Shown: piece after piece, positions 6,168-13,487 of the stretch
Layout: each line of letters opens with the position of its first letter
Position numbering within the stretch: the first letter of the stretch is position 1
Assembly (NCBI GenBank): GCA_030066455.1
Contig: JASJBQ010000022.1
Coordinates: forward strand, 1 to 19,526
DNA length: 19,526 bases
Direction of reading: 5' to 3'
Source of the DNA: Desulfobacterales bacterium
GTDB taxonomy: Bacteria > Desulfobacterota > Desulfobacteria > Desulfobacterales > UBA5852
Program-made: the position numbers and the translations under genes
Notes under the pieces: model-generated
What the model saw: the letters and a program-made list of their open reading frames with translations, nothing else
Databases searched by the model: none
Told to the model about the DNA's origin: nothing

Positions 6168-8150
6168 ATGAACCTCGAAAAGAAACTATCCATCCTGGCG
6201 GACGCCGCCAAATACGATGTGTCCTGCGCCTCCAGCGGCAGCCGCCGCCGGAACACCAAAGGACGCCTGGGCAACGCCGCCCCGTCCGGGATCTGCCACA
6301 CCTATACCGAGGACGGCCGCTGCGTATCGCTGCTCAAGATCCTGTTCACCAACGTCTGCGTCTACGACTGCGCCTACTGCGTCAACCGCAGCGGCAACGA
6401 CGTCCCCCGCGCGGCCTTCACGCCGGATGAGGTCGTCGACCTCACCATCGACTTCTACCGGCGCAACTACATCGAGGGGCTCTTCCTGAGTTCGGGCGTC
6501 GCCCGCAGCCCGGACGACACCATGGAGCGCCTGGTGCGCACGGTGCGCGACCTGCGCGGCCGCGGCTTCAACGGTTACATTCACCTCAAGTGCGTGCCGT
6601 TTGCCAGCCGGCGCCTGATCCGGCAGGCCGGCCGGCACGCCGACCGGCTGAGCGTCAACATCGAGCTGCCCACCGACGAGAGCCTGCAGCGGCTCACGGT
6701 CGCCAAGACCCACGCCAGCGTGCTCGACCCCATGAACACGATCCACGAGACGATCGCGGCCACGCGGGAGGACCGCCGCCGGATGCGGCACGTGCCCGTT
6801 TTCGCCCCGGCCGGCCAGAGCACCCAGCTGATCATCGGGGCCAGCCCGGAATCGGACTACGAGATCCTGCACCTTTCCGACCGGCTCTACCGGCGGCAGG
6901 CCCTGAAGCGCGTCTACTACTCGGCCTACATGCCCCTGGAGCAAGCCGCCGCGCGGCTTCCGGCCGTGGAGAAACCGCCGCTCAAACGCGAAAACCGTCT
7001 CTACCAGGCCGACTGGCTGATGCGGCTCTACGGGTTCGATCTGGACGAGGTCATCGGCCGGGACAACCCGCACCTCGACCTGGCCATCGACCCCAAGCTG
7101 GCCTTTGCCCTGCGCAACCCCGCGCTCTTCCCGGTGGACGTGAACACGGCGGCGCGCGAGATGATCCTGCGGGTGCCGGGGATCGGGATCAAATCGGCCC
7201 ACCGGATCGTGGGCCTGCGGCAGCGGGGACGCATCCGCTTCGAGCACCTCAGACAGATGGGGGTGGCGCTCAAGCGGGCCGCACCCTTCATCCTTTGCGA
7301 CGGACAGCCGGCCACGCAGTGGTCAAGCAATGCCGCGCCCGATCCCGACGAGGCCCCGCGGCGGCAGGACGTCGCGCCGGACGCCGGGACGGATGCCACG
7401 CCGACGGTTTTCGTAACGGACGGCACCTTTGACGGGCTTCTGACCGCGATCTTCGAAAGCTATAACGGCGGCCCGCCCCCGTCGGCCGTCGCGCCCGCTG
7501 CACGGAGCCAGCCCGGGCTCTTCGAGGCGCGCGTGGCGATCGTCACCGATCCGCACAAGGCCGACCGCGTGTGGCGGGGGCTTAAAACCCACCTGGGCGC
7601 CAAGGGGCGCCGCCGGGTCCTGGACGCCTTTCTCTCGGGGCGGGATGGCGTGGAGACGCTGATCGCCATTTACGTGCGCGACGCCGTCCGGGCCGCAACG
7701 ACCGGATCGCGCGCCGCCGATCTCAGCGCCCGGATCGAAATCGATCGCCTTTCGCAGCAGGTCCGCCGCGAGGCCCACCGGTTGAAGGGGTTTATCCGCT
7801 TCCGGCAGACCGGCGACGGGCGCTACCTGGCGCTGACCGCCCCCCGCTATGACGTGCTGCCCCTGGTGCGGCGGCATTTCGAGACCCGCTACGCCGACCA
7901 GGAGTGGATCATCTATGATACCCGGCGGCATTACGGTCTGTGTTATGACGGGAGGCGCGTCCGCCGGCTGTGGCTGACGGACGCCGAGCTGAAGGCCCTG
8001 GAGCGGGCCGGCGAGGATGAAAAACAATGCCAGGTCCTGTGGCAGAAGTATTTCACCGCCGTCAATATCCCCCAGCGCCGCAACCCCAAACTGCACCGCA
8101 GTCATCTGCCGCGCCGTTTCTGGCGCTATCTGCCGGAAAAACAGGGCTGA
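6168..8150 (+). CDS. Radical SAM/HhH putative DNA repair protein fused to a DUF4130 domain
   Basis: A 660-residue fusion. Residues 1 to about 390 match the radical SAM family described as a putative DNA modification/repair protein (TIGR03916-like). The 4Fe-4S motif C64-x3-C68-x2-C71 (NVCVYDCAYC) is intact. A helix-hairpin-helix DNA-binding segment lies at about 335-365 (VPGIGIKSAHRIVGLRQRG). A low-complexity linker (about 385-410) leads to a DUF4130/TIGR03915-like domain (about 412-660) with its typical end RSHLPRRFWRYLPE. In other genomes the two parts are usually separate adjacent genes, often with a uracil-DNA-glycosylase-like domain; no such domain is visible here. The likely role is DNA lesion processing, but the reaction is unknown. 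The ribosome site is weak. Co-directional with the B12-type radical SAM gene 139 bases downstream. Confidence 0.85.
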   Translation: MNLEKKLSILADAAKYDVSCASSGSRRRNTKGRLGNAAPSGICHTYTEDGRCVSLLKILFTNVCVYDCAYCVNRSGNDVPRAAFTPDEVVDLTIDFYRRNYIEGLFLSSGVARSPDDTMERLVRTVRDLRGRGFNGYIHLKCVPFASRRLIRQAGRHADRLSVNIELPTDESLQRLTVAKTHASVLDPMNTIHETIAATREDRRRMRHVPVFAPAGQSTQLIIGASPESDYEILHLSDRLYRRQALKRVYYSAYMPLEQAAARLPAVEKPPLKRENRLYQADWLMRLYGFDLDEVIGRDNPHLDLAIDPKLAFALRNPALFPVDVNTAAREMILRVPGIGIKSAHRIVGLRQRGRIRFEHLRQMGVALKRAAPFILCDGQPATQWSSNAAPDPDEAPRRQDVAPDAGTDATPTVFVTDGTFDGLLTAIFESYNGGPPPSAVAPAARSQPGLFEARVAIVTDPHKADRVWRGLKTHLGAKGRRRVLDAFLSGRDGVETLIAIYVRDAVRAATTGSRAADLSARIEIDRLSQQVRREAHRLKGFIRFRQTGDGRYLALTAPRYDVLPLVRRHFETRYADQEWIIYDTRRHYGLCYDGRRVRRLWLTDAELKALERAGEDEKQCQVLWQKYFTAVNIPQRRNPKLHRSHLPRRFWRYLPEKQG

Positions 8151-8289
8151 TGCCCGGCAACCCATCCGTGCCGGCGGCGATCGAACGACCGGCAGCGGCG
8201 CGCGCCCCAAAGACCGGGCGGACTGTTTGCCACCGGAGCAAAAATGGCCCCGATACGGAATCATCACGCAACCCGGCGCTAAAACCGAA

Positions 8290-9828
8290 ATGACAAGCCC
8301 TCTATCGATTCTCTTGATCCATCCCCCCGTGGCCAAGCCCTGCGAGCCGCCGGCCGGGATCGCGCGGCTGGCCGGGGCGCTGCGGGCGGCAGGGATCGAC
8401 TGCCGGGCCTGGGATGCCGGCCTGGAAGGCCTGCTCGATCTGATCGGACGGCCGGTGGCAGCGAACGATACCTGGTCGCGCCGGGCCGCCAGGAACCGGG
8501 ACGCCCACCTGGCAGCCCTCTGCGCGCCCCATCTCTATCAGAACCGGGACCGCTACCGGCGCGCCGTGATGGACGTCAACCGCCTGGTCGGCCTTGCAGG
8601 CGCTGAAAGCGGGGCCCGCATTTCCCTGTCCGACTACGGCCACCCCGCGCTATCGCCCGTGCGCAGCCCGGACCTGGTGCGGGCGGCCGAAACCTTTGCG
8701 TCCAACCCGTTCTACCCGCATTTCTCCCGCCGAGTGCAAAGCTTGTTTGCAGACCGGACGCCGGACGTCGTCGGGCTTTCCGTCAATTTCATGAGCCAGG
8801 CCCTGTGCGCCTTTGCCCTGATCGGCTTTATCCGCAGCCTGGCATCACAGACCCAAATCGTGGTCGGCGGGGGGCTGGTGACCTCCTGGGCGGGAATCCC
8901 GGGATTCAAAAACCCTTTCGGCGGGCTGGTGGACGCGCTGGTGGCCGGACCCGGGGAGGAGGAACTGATCACCATCTGCGGGGGGACGCCCCTGGCGGGC
9001 GGCGCCGGCGCGGGCGACGACTTCACCGGCCTGGACGGGGGCCGCTATCTGGCACCGGCCGCGGTGCGGCCCTTCAGCACATCCCGGGGCTGCTACTGGA
9101 AGAAGTGCGCCTTCTGCCCCGAAAAGGCGGAAAACGGCGCCTACCGGCCGATGCGGCCGCAAGACGTATCGGCCGGCCTGGCAGCGCCGCGCTCGGGCCG
9201 GCCTTTCGGCCTGGTGCATTTTCTGGACAACGCCCTTGCGCCCCGTTTGATGGCGCACCTGATCGCCCATCCCCCCGGGATTCCCTGGTACGGGTTCGCG
9301 CGCATCACGCCCCACCTGGCGGATCCGGACTTTGCCGCCGGGCTGCGGGCCTCGGGCTGCGTCATGCTCAAACTGGGGGTGGAGTCCGGCGACCAGGCCG
9401 TGCTGGACGCGCTGACCAAGGGGGTGGACCTGGCCACGGTGTCGGCGGCGCTCAACAACCTCAAGGCCGCCGGCATCGCCACCTATATCTACCTGCTCTT
9501 CGGCACCCCGGCCGAAACCGAGGATCGGGCCCGACGAACGCTGGCCTTCACGCTGGAACACGCCGCGGCCATCGACTTTCTGAACCTGGCCGTCTTCAAC
9601 CTGCCGGCCTACGGCGAGGAGGCCCGCACACTGGAGACACTCCCTTTCTACGACGGCGACCTCTCGCTCTACCGTGAGTTCGTTCATCCCACCGGCTGGA
9701 ACCGGGATGCGGTGCGGCGCTTCCTGGCCCGCGAGTTCAAACGCCCGGCGCCCATCCGCCGGATTTTGAATAATGATCCGCCGTACTTCACGTCCAACCA
9801 TGCCCCCTTCATGGGAACGGGGCTGTAA
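8290..9828 (+). CDS. B12-binding-domain-type radical SAM protein
   Basis: A 512-residue protein. I chose ATG 8290 because the product then begins with the usual start of the family (LSILLIHPPVAKP); the longer frame from 8017 would overlap the upstream gene and has no family resemblance. The N-terminal part (1 to about 230) resembles a cobalamin-binding Rossmann domain (DVVGLSVNFMSQ, IVVGGGLVTSW) but lacks the DxHxxG lower-ligand motif. The radical SAM core begins at about 260 with C268, C273 and C276 (GCYWKKCAFC), a CX4CX2C spacing instead of the canonical CX3CX2C. KLGVESGDQAVLDALTKG is a typical core strand. Substrate and product are unknown. The last codons and stop lie inside the arm of the palindrome at 9815-9940. 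Confidence 0.82.
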   Translation: MTSPLSILLIHPPVAKPCEPPAGIARLAGALRAAGIDCRAWDAGLEGLLDLIGRPVAANDTWSRRAARNRDAHLAALCAPHLYQNRDRYRRAVMDVNRLVGLAGAESGARISLSDYGHPALSPVRSPDLVRAAETFASNPFYPHFSRRVQSLFADRTPDVVGLSVNFMSQALCAFALIGFIRSLASQTQIVVGGGLVTSWAGIPGFKNPFGGLVDALVAGPGEEELITICGGTPLAGGAGAGDDFTGLDGGRYLAPAAVRPFSTSRGCYWKKCAFCPEKAENGAYRPMRPQDVSAGLAAPRSGRPFGLVHFLDNALAPRLMAHLIAHPPGIPWYGFARITPHLADPDFAAGLRASGCVMLKLGVESGDQAVLDALTKGVDLATVSAALNNLKAAGIATYIYLLFGTPAETEDRARRTLAFTLEHAAAIDFLNLAVFNLPAYGEEARTLETLPFYDGDLSLYREFVHPTGWNRDAVRRFLAREFKRPAPIRRILNNDPPYFTSNHAPFMGTGL

Positions 9829-9940
9829 AAGGCTCGATAGCGGCGTTACGCGCCGTCCTCGTCACTGCGGCGTACATTGAGTACGCCTCGTTCCTGCGAA
9901 CGACGCAAGCCTTGCTCTCAAGCCTTTTACAGCCCCGTTC
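9815..9940 (+). repeat. Long palindromic repeat, family A, copy 2
   Basis: The arms 9815-9834 and 9921-9940 are a perfect 20-bp inverted repeat. The left arm contains the last 14 bases of the upstream coding region, including the TAA. The inner sequence has the family core: GCGTTACGC, CTCGTCACTGCGGCGTAC, GTACGCCTCGTTCCT and GCAAGCCTTGCTCTC. It is a likely strong 3'-end hairpin of the B12-type radical SAM mRNA, although it has no classical T-run terminator. Confidence 0.92.
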
Positions 9941-10072
9941 GAACGCTCATGAAAAAACGATGGCGGCGTTGCGCTTCGGCCCTCGTCATTGCGGCGTACC
10001 GACGTACGCCTCATTCCTCGCGCCTCGCAAGCCTTGCTCTTGACCCTTTTACGAAACCATTCGCGAGTGTGC
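9941..10072 (+). repeat. Long palindromic repeat, family A, copy 3 (abuts copy 2)
   Basis: This copy directly follows copy 2. Its core is nearly consensus (GCGTTGCGCTTCGGCCCTCG, TTGCGGCGTACC, GTACGCCTCATTCCTCG, GCAAGCCTTGCTCTTG). The outer arms (about 9941-9953 and 10060-10072) pair only imperfectly, so the left arm has decayed or recombined with copy 2. The right edge CTTTTACGAAACC matches the edge of copy 1. Confidence 0.8.
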
Positions 10073-10188
10073 TTTAAGCATCATAATTTGAACGCATAGA
10101 AAGATAGTCCTTGAGATATTATGTTTTTTTAAATACTTGCAGTTGCTCAGACGGATGTTCCGTCAATTGGAAGACGTGACAACAAGCA
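10073..10188. other. AT-rich leader before the third radical SAM gene
   Basis: An AT-rich gap follows the tandem repeats. A small perfect hairpin, GACGGA/TCCGTC with a TGT loop, lies at 10150-10164, about 25 bases before the start codon. It probably holds the promoter of the downstream gene, but I cannot pick out convincing -35 and -10 boxes. Confidence 0.3.
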
Positions 10189-11520
10189 ATGCCCCAACAT
10201 CGTCGCAAACATAAAACCTCACGTGCGCCGGCAAGGCTTCTTGCGGCCGTGGTGGCCAATGACGCCGGAGAGATCTTCGACCTGGAGGGGTATGCCGCCG
10301 TGGGCATGGCCGGGCCGGTGCTGACGCCCCTGACCACCCGGCTGGCGCGGCCCATCCCCCACGGCAGCGAGTTCATGTTCCTGCCGGACCGGCTCCCGGT
10401 GGTGTTCGACATCGAGGCCGGCAAACTGGTGGCGTTGGAGGAAAACCCCTACGCCCCGGGGGAGCCGCTCTTTCCGGTGGCGGCCTTCAATTCGCCGGGC
10501 TACGTGATCACCCAGCTTAGCTGCTACGAGGAGACGGACGGCGCCGGTATCCTGCCGCTGTTCTCCTACGGGGCGGTGGGCTGGCACGGGGAGGGCTTCC
10601 ACACCGCGGTGCTGCAGGTGGACCGGGAACGCCGGCAGGACCTGCGCCTGATGCCGCGCAAGAAGGTGCAGGCCGGCGTCCGGCATTTCCAGCAGCGGAT
10701 GCCGCAGAACCGGCTGCGTCGGCATCTGGAAAAATGCGCCCTGCAGTATGGCTGCCCGGCGGCCAAGAATTTCTTCATCGGCCGCTGCGAGGCGCCCCTG
10801 CCCGCGTCGCCGGCCTGCAACGCGCGCTGCCTGGGCTGTCTCTCGCTTCAGAAGGGGTCCCCGATTCCCTGCAGCCAGGACCGGATCGATTTCACCCCCG
10901 CGCCCGAAGAAATCGCCGAGGTGGCGCTGGCTCACATCGAACGGGTGCCCGACGGGGTGGTGAGCTTCGGCCAGGGCTGCGAGGGCGATCCCCTGCTGGC
11001 GGCCGAGGCCATCGAACCGGCCATCCGCCTGATCCGCAACGCAACGGATCGCGGCACGGTCAACCTGAACACCAATGCCAGCCTGCCGGACACCGTGGCC
11101 CGCCTCTTCGACGCCGGCCTGGACAGCATGCGGGTGAGCATCAACAGCCTGCGGCCGAACTGCTACCGGGCCTATTTCAAGCCCCGGGGCTATACCTTTG
11201 CCGACGTGATGCTTAGCATCGAAAATGCCATGGCGCGTGGCGGCCACGTGGCCCTCAACTACCTCAACCTGCCCGGCGTCACGGACACGCCCGAAGAATT
11301 CGCCGCCCTGGAGACTTTCCTGGAAGAACGCCCGATCCAGCTGATCCAGTGGCGCAACCTGAACTACGACCCCCGGCGCTACTACGCGGCCATGAAAGCG
11401 GTCGCGAAGCACGGCACGCCCATGGGGGTGGCGCAACTGCTGAAAAGGGTCAAAAAACGCTTCCCGAATCTGAAACACGGGTATTTCAATCCATCCTTGA
11501 AAAGTGAGACGGATTCGTAA
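10189..11520 (+). CDS. Radical SAM protein with ~200-residue N-terminal extension
   Basis: A 443-residue protein. The 4Fe-4S motif is C210-x3-C214-x2-C217 (SPACNARCLGCLS). SFGQGCEGDPLL, NLNTNASLPDTVARLFDAG and MRVSINSLRP are typical core strands of the radical SAM barrel. About 200 residues precede the barrel; this part has C183, C189 and C200 just before the cluster motif (EKCALQYGCPAAKNFFIGRC), which could bind a second metal centre. The substrate is unknown. Two palindromes separate it from prmA downstream, so co-transcription is uncertain. No strong ribosome site is seen at this ATG, so the true start could be slightly downstream. The last three codons and the stop lie in the arm of the palindrome at 11509-11630. 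Confidence 0.82.
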   Translation: MPQHRRKHKTSRAPARLLAAVVANDAGEIFDLEGYAAVGMAGPVLTPLTTRLARPIPHGSEFMFLPDRLPVVFDIEAGKLVALEENPYAPGEPLFPVAAFNSPGYVITQLSCYEETDGAGILPLFSYGAVGWHGEGFHTAVLQVDRERRQDLRLMPRKKVQAGVRHFQQRMPQNRLRRHLEKCALQYGCPAAKNFFIGRCEAPLPASPACNARCLGCLSLQKGSPIPCSQDRIDFTPAPEEIAEVALAHIERVPDGVVSFGQGCEGDPLLAAEAIEPAIRLIRNATDRGTVNLNTNASLPDTVARLFDAGLDSMRVSINSLRPNCYRAYFKPRGYTFADVMLSIENAMARGGHVALNYLNLPGVTDTPEEFAALETFLEERPIQLIQWRNLNYDPRRYYAAMKAVAKHGTPMGVAQLLKRVKKRFPNLKHGYFNPSLKSETDS

Positions 11521-11630
11521 AAAGCCCGATAGCAGCGTTACACTTCAGCCCTCGTCACTGCGGCGTACACTCAGTACGCCTCGTTCCTCGGGCCTCGCAA
11601 GCCTTGCTCTCGGGCCTTTTACGAATCCGT
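11509..11630 (+). repeat. Long palindromic repeat, family A, copy 4
   Basis: The arms 11509-11522 and 11617-11630 pair perfectly over 14 bp; after one mismatch, 11524-11529 pairs with 11610-11615. The left arm includes the last codons and TAA of the upstream radical SAM gene. The core matches copies 2, 3 and 5 (CCCTCGTCACTGCGGCGTAC, GTACGCCTCGTTCCTCGGGC). Confidence 0.92.
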
Positions 11631-11729
11631 TGGGGCCTATCGGTTCGATCCGTCGATGCTCGGCGCGGGACAAAGGGCCTATATGGCAATCCATTCGGGT
11701 TTATATTGAGACCATACTCGTGTAGCACG

Positions 11730-11873
11730 GTGTTCATTCACGGTCGGTAGGTTGCGGTCTCCGGCAAGGCCGCAGCCCAACGGGTACCGCAGGCGTAGCT
11801 GCGCTACGTCGAGGATAAACGTTGGGGCGAGAACGCAGGCGGGGATCGCAAGATGCCGGCCGTGGATGAACAC
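11730..11873 (-). repeat. Long palindromic repeat, family B, copy 1 (reverse orientation)
   Basis: The outer arms 11730-11747 and 11856-11873 are inverted copies with 16 of 18 matches. Read on the minus strand, the interior contains GCGTTCTCGC, ATCCTCGACGTAGC, CTACGCCTGCGGT and GCTGCGGCCTTG, which it shares with the element at 12802-12948. It ends 17 bases before the prmA start codon and so lies in the prmA leader. Confidence 0.85.
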
Positions 11874-11890
11874 TCACAGAGAGGCACCTG

Positions 11891-12817
11891 ATGGAATGGA
11901 TCGAAGCCAAAATCGAATTCGACATTGCCGCCGATGCCGCGGCCGAAGAGCTGGTCGCCGATGTCTTCTACGCCTTCGGTGTACGGGGCGTGGTGGTGGA
12001 AGACCCGGAAACCGAAGTTCCGCCCGACGCGCTGATGGACGAGGACGTCAGGGCCCCCGTCAACAGCGTGAGCGGTTATTTCGCGGCAAAGACTTTCGAT
12101 CAGACCCGGCGGCGGGCCTTCGAGCAGGCTGTGGGCGCACTGGCCGCGCGCCTGACCATGGACTACCGGGTGCTCTACCGTTCGCTGGCCGAGGAGGACT
12201 GGGCCGAATCCTGGAAGGCCTTTTTCTGGCCGGAAAAAGTTTCGTCGCGCTTCGTGGTCAAACCCACCTGGCGGGACTATGCCGCCCGGCCCGGCGAGAT
12301 CGTGATCGACATCGACCCGGGCATGGCCTTCGGCACGGGGGGCCATCCGTCCACGGCCCTGTGCCTGGGGTTGATGGAGCGCCTGCTCACGCCGGGCGAC
12401 CGTTTTCTGGACGTGGGCACCGGTTCGGGAATCCTGATGGTGGCCGCCGCCCACCTCGGGGCCGCTGTGCTCCACGGAGTGGACAAAGACCCCCTGGCCG
12501 TCGAGATCGCACGGAAAAACCTGCGGCGCAACCACGTGGCCGAAGACCATTGGCAGATCTGGACCGGCGATCTGGCCCGGGAGGCCGGGGGGGGCTACAC
12601 CTTCGTGGCCGCCAACATCTACGCGGCCGTGATCGTGAACCTGCTGGACCACCTGGGGGCCGCCATAGCACCGGGGGGGCGCTTCATCTGCTCGGGGATC
12701 ACGGCGGACCAGGGCGACACCGTGCGGGAGGCCCTTCAGGCCGCGGGATTTGATATCCTGGCGGTCGAGGAGCGCGAGACCTGGTTGGCCATGGCGGCCC
12801 GCTGTGGCCGTCCATAA
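11891..12817 (+). CDS. prmA: Ribosomal protein L11 methyltransferase PrmA
   Basis: A 308-residue protein of normal length. PrmA transfers methyl groups from S-adenosylmethionine to lysines and the N-terminus of ribosomal protein L11 in the cytosol. The N-terminal L11-binding domain (1 to about 125) is followed by the methyltransferase domain with the PrmA hallmark GMAFGTGGHPSTALCL, the SAM-binding loop FLDVGTGSGIL, an acidic ribose-binding motif (GVDKDPLAVE) and AANIYA in place of the more common NILA motif. GAGAGG lies a few bases before the ATG. The gene is bracketed by family B palindromes: one ends just before its start, and the other begins inside its last codons (CGRP, stop). Loss of PrmA is usually tolerated, so this gene is not expected to be essential. 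Confidence 0.95.
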   Translation: MEWIEAKIEFDIAADAAAEELVADVFYAFGVRGVVVEDPETEVPPDALMDEDVRAPVNSVSGYFAAKTFDQTRRRAFEQAVGALAARLTMDYRVLYRSLAEEDWAESWKAFFWPEKVSSRFVVKPTWRDYAARPGEIVIDIDPGMAFGTGGHPSTALCLGLMERLLTPGDRFLDVGTGSGILMVAAAHLGAAVLHGVDKDPLAVEIARKNLRRNHVAEDHWQIWTGDLAREAGGGYTFVAANIYAAVIVNLLDHLGAAIAPGGRFICSGITADQGDTVREALQAAGFDILAVEERETWLAMAARCGRP

Positions 12818-12948
12818 TTGGCATCTTTTAGCCCAGGCCGGCGTTCTCGCGCCATTGAAATCCTCGACGTAGCAATACTACGCCTCCGGTTTCAAAATCG
12901 CTGCGGCCTTGGCCTGAACCAAAATTTACCATTTCTGAACGGCCACAG
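12802..12948 (+). repeat. Long palindromic repeat, family B, copy 2
   Basis: The outermost 10 bp are perfect inverted copies: CTGTGGCCGT (12802-12811) and ACGGCCACAG (12939-12948). The next 28 positions match at 19, giving arms of 38 bases (12802-12839 and 12911-12948). The left arm contains the last 16 bases of prmA with its TAA. The interior has GCGTTCTCGC, ATCCTCGACGTAGC, CTACGCCTCCGGT and GCTGCGGCCTTG, as in family B copy 1. Confidence 0.85.
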
Positions 12949-12983
12949 GTACTCGGGTTGCTAAAGGCCCTCAATCTATTGTT

Positions 12984-13047
12984 GGTATCGGCATCGGGCT
13001 TCGAACAAAAGTTAAAATCAAAATAATTCGATTCCGATCCCGATAGC
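12984..13047. repeat. Imperfect stem-loop with CGATNN hexamer repeats
   Basis: 12984-13005 (GGTATCGGCATCGGG...) and 13027-13047 (TTCGATTCCGATCCCGATAG) are imperfect inverted copies around an A-rich loop of about 21 bases. Within it, 13029-13052 reads as four tandem hexamers of the form CGATNN. No gene covers it. Confidence 0.6.
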
Positions 13048-13066
13048 GATTCCGACGCGGATAAAA

Positions 13067-13141
13067 GGCCGGACCCGCGCCGGCCAAGGGTTGTGCTTGC
13101 CTACCGGTTGCGGTAGAACCACACACCCCCGGCAGCGGGGG
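13067..13141 (+). promoter_or_regulatory. Three consecutive perfect hairpins, candidate structured leader RNA
   Basis: GGCCGG/CCGGCC (13067-13085, loop of 7), CTACCG/CGGTAG (13101-13116, loop GTTG) and CCCCC/GGGGG (13126-13141, loop of 6) follow one another, ending about 40 bases before the start of the small membrane protein. No T-run follows, so they are not simple terminators. They may be a structured 5' leader or part of a small RNA; I do not recognise the class. Confidence 0.4.
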
Positions 13142-13179
13142 CCCGGTTCGGTCAAAAAACAGATGGCAAGGAGCGACGC

Positions 13180-13476
13180 TTGTCGGGTCTTCAGGAAATT
13201 CTGGTTCTCGTCCTCATCGTGATCGTGCTCTTCTTCCTGCCCCGCCTGGTGGCCCGGCCGACCCGGACCGCCCGGCCGCCTGTCCGGGTCAAACCGATTC
13301 CCGGCAAATGGCGCCTGGCGCTGTTCGCATCGGCGGTCTGGCTGGTCGTCACGGCCCTGTGGCTCAAGCCCTGGGGTGGCAACCTGATCCTGTTTACGGG
13401 CGTGGGCGCACTGCCGGTTCTGCTTTTCTGGGGAGGGGTCTGGGTGCTGTCGGGATATGACCGGCGCAAACCCTGA
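13180..13476 (+). CDS. Small multi-pass membrane protein of unknown function
   Basis: A 98-residue protein starting at TTG 13180. AAGGAG lies 7 bases before the TTG, and the nearby ATG at 13163 is in another frame, so TTG is the best start. Hydrophobic segments at about 6-24 (EILVLVLIVIVLFFLP), 45-62 (LALFASAVWLVVTALWL) and 69-90 (LILFTGVGALPVLLFWGGVW) predict three membrane helices. An arginine-rich loop (about 25-43) joins the first two and the end is basic (YDRRKP). No function can be assigned. It lies alone between two palindromes and behind a run of hairpins. The strong hydrophobic pattern and ribosome site argue that it is real rather than a chance ORF. Confidence 0.65.
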   Translation: MSGLQEILVLVLIVIVLFFLPRLVARPTRTARPPVRVKPIPGKWRLALFASAVWLVVTALWLKPWGGNLILFTGVGALPVLLFWGGVWVLSGYDRRKP

Positions 13477-13487
13477 AGGCGCCGCCG

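Noticed and set aside
8017..8289. Upstream extension of the B12-type radical SAM gene
   Set aside because: It overlaps the end of the preceding gene, resembles nothing, and the family start is at 8290.
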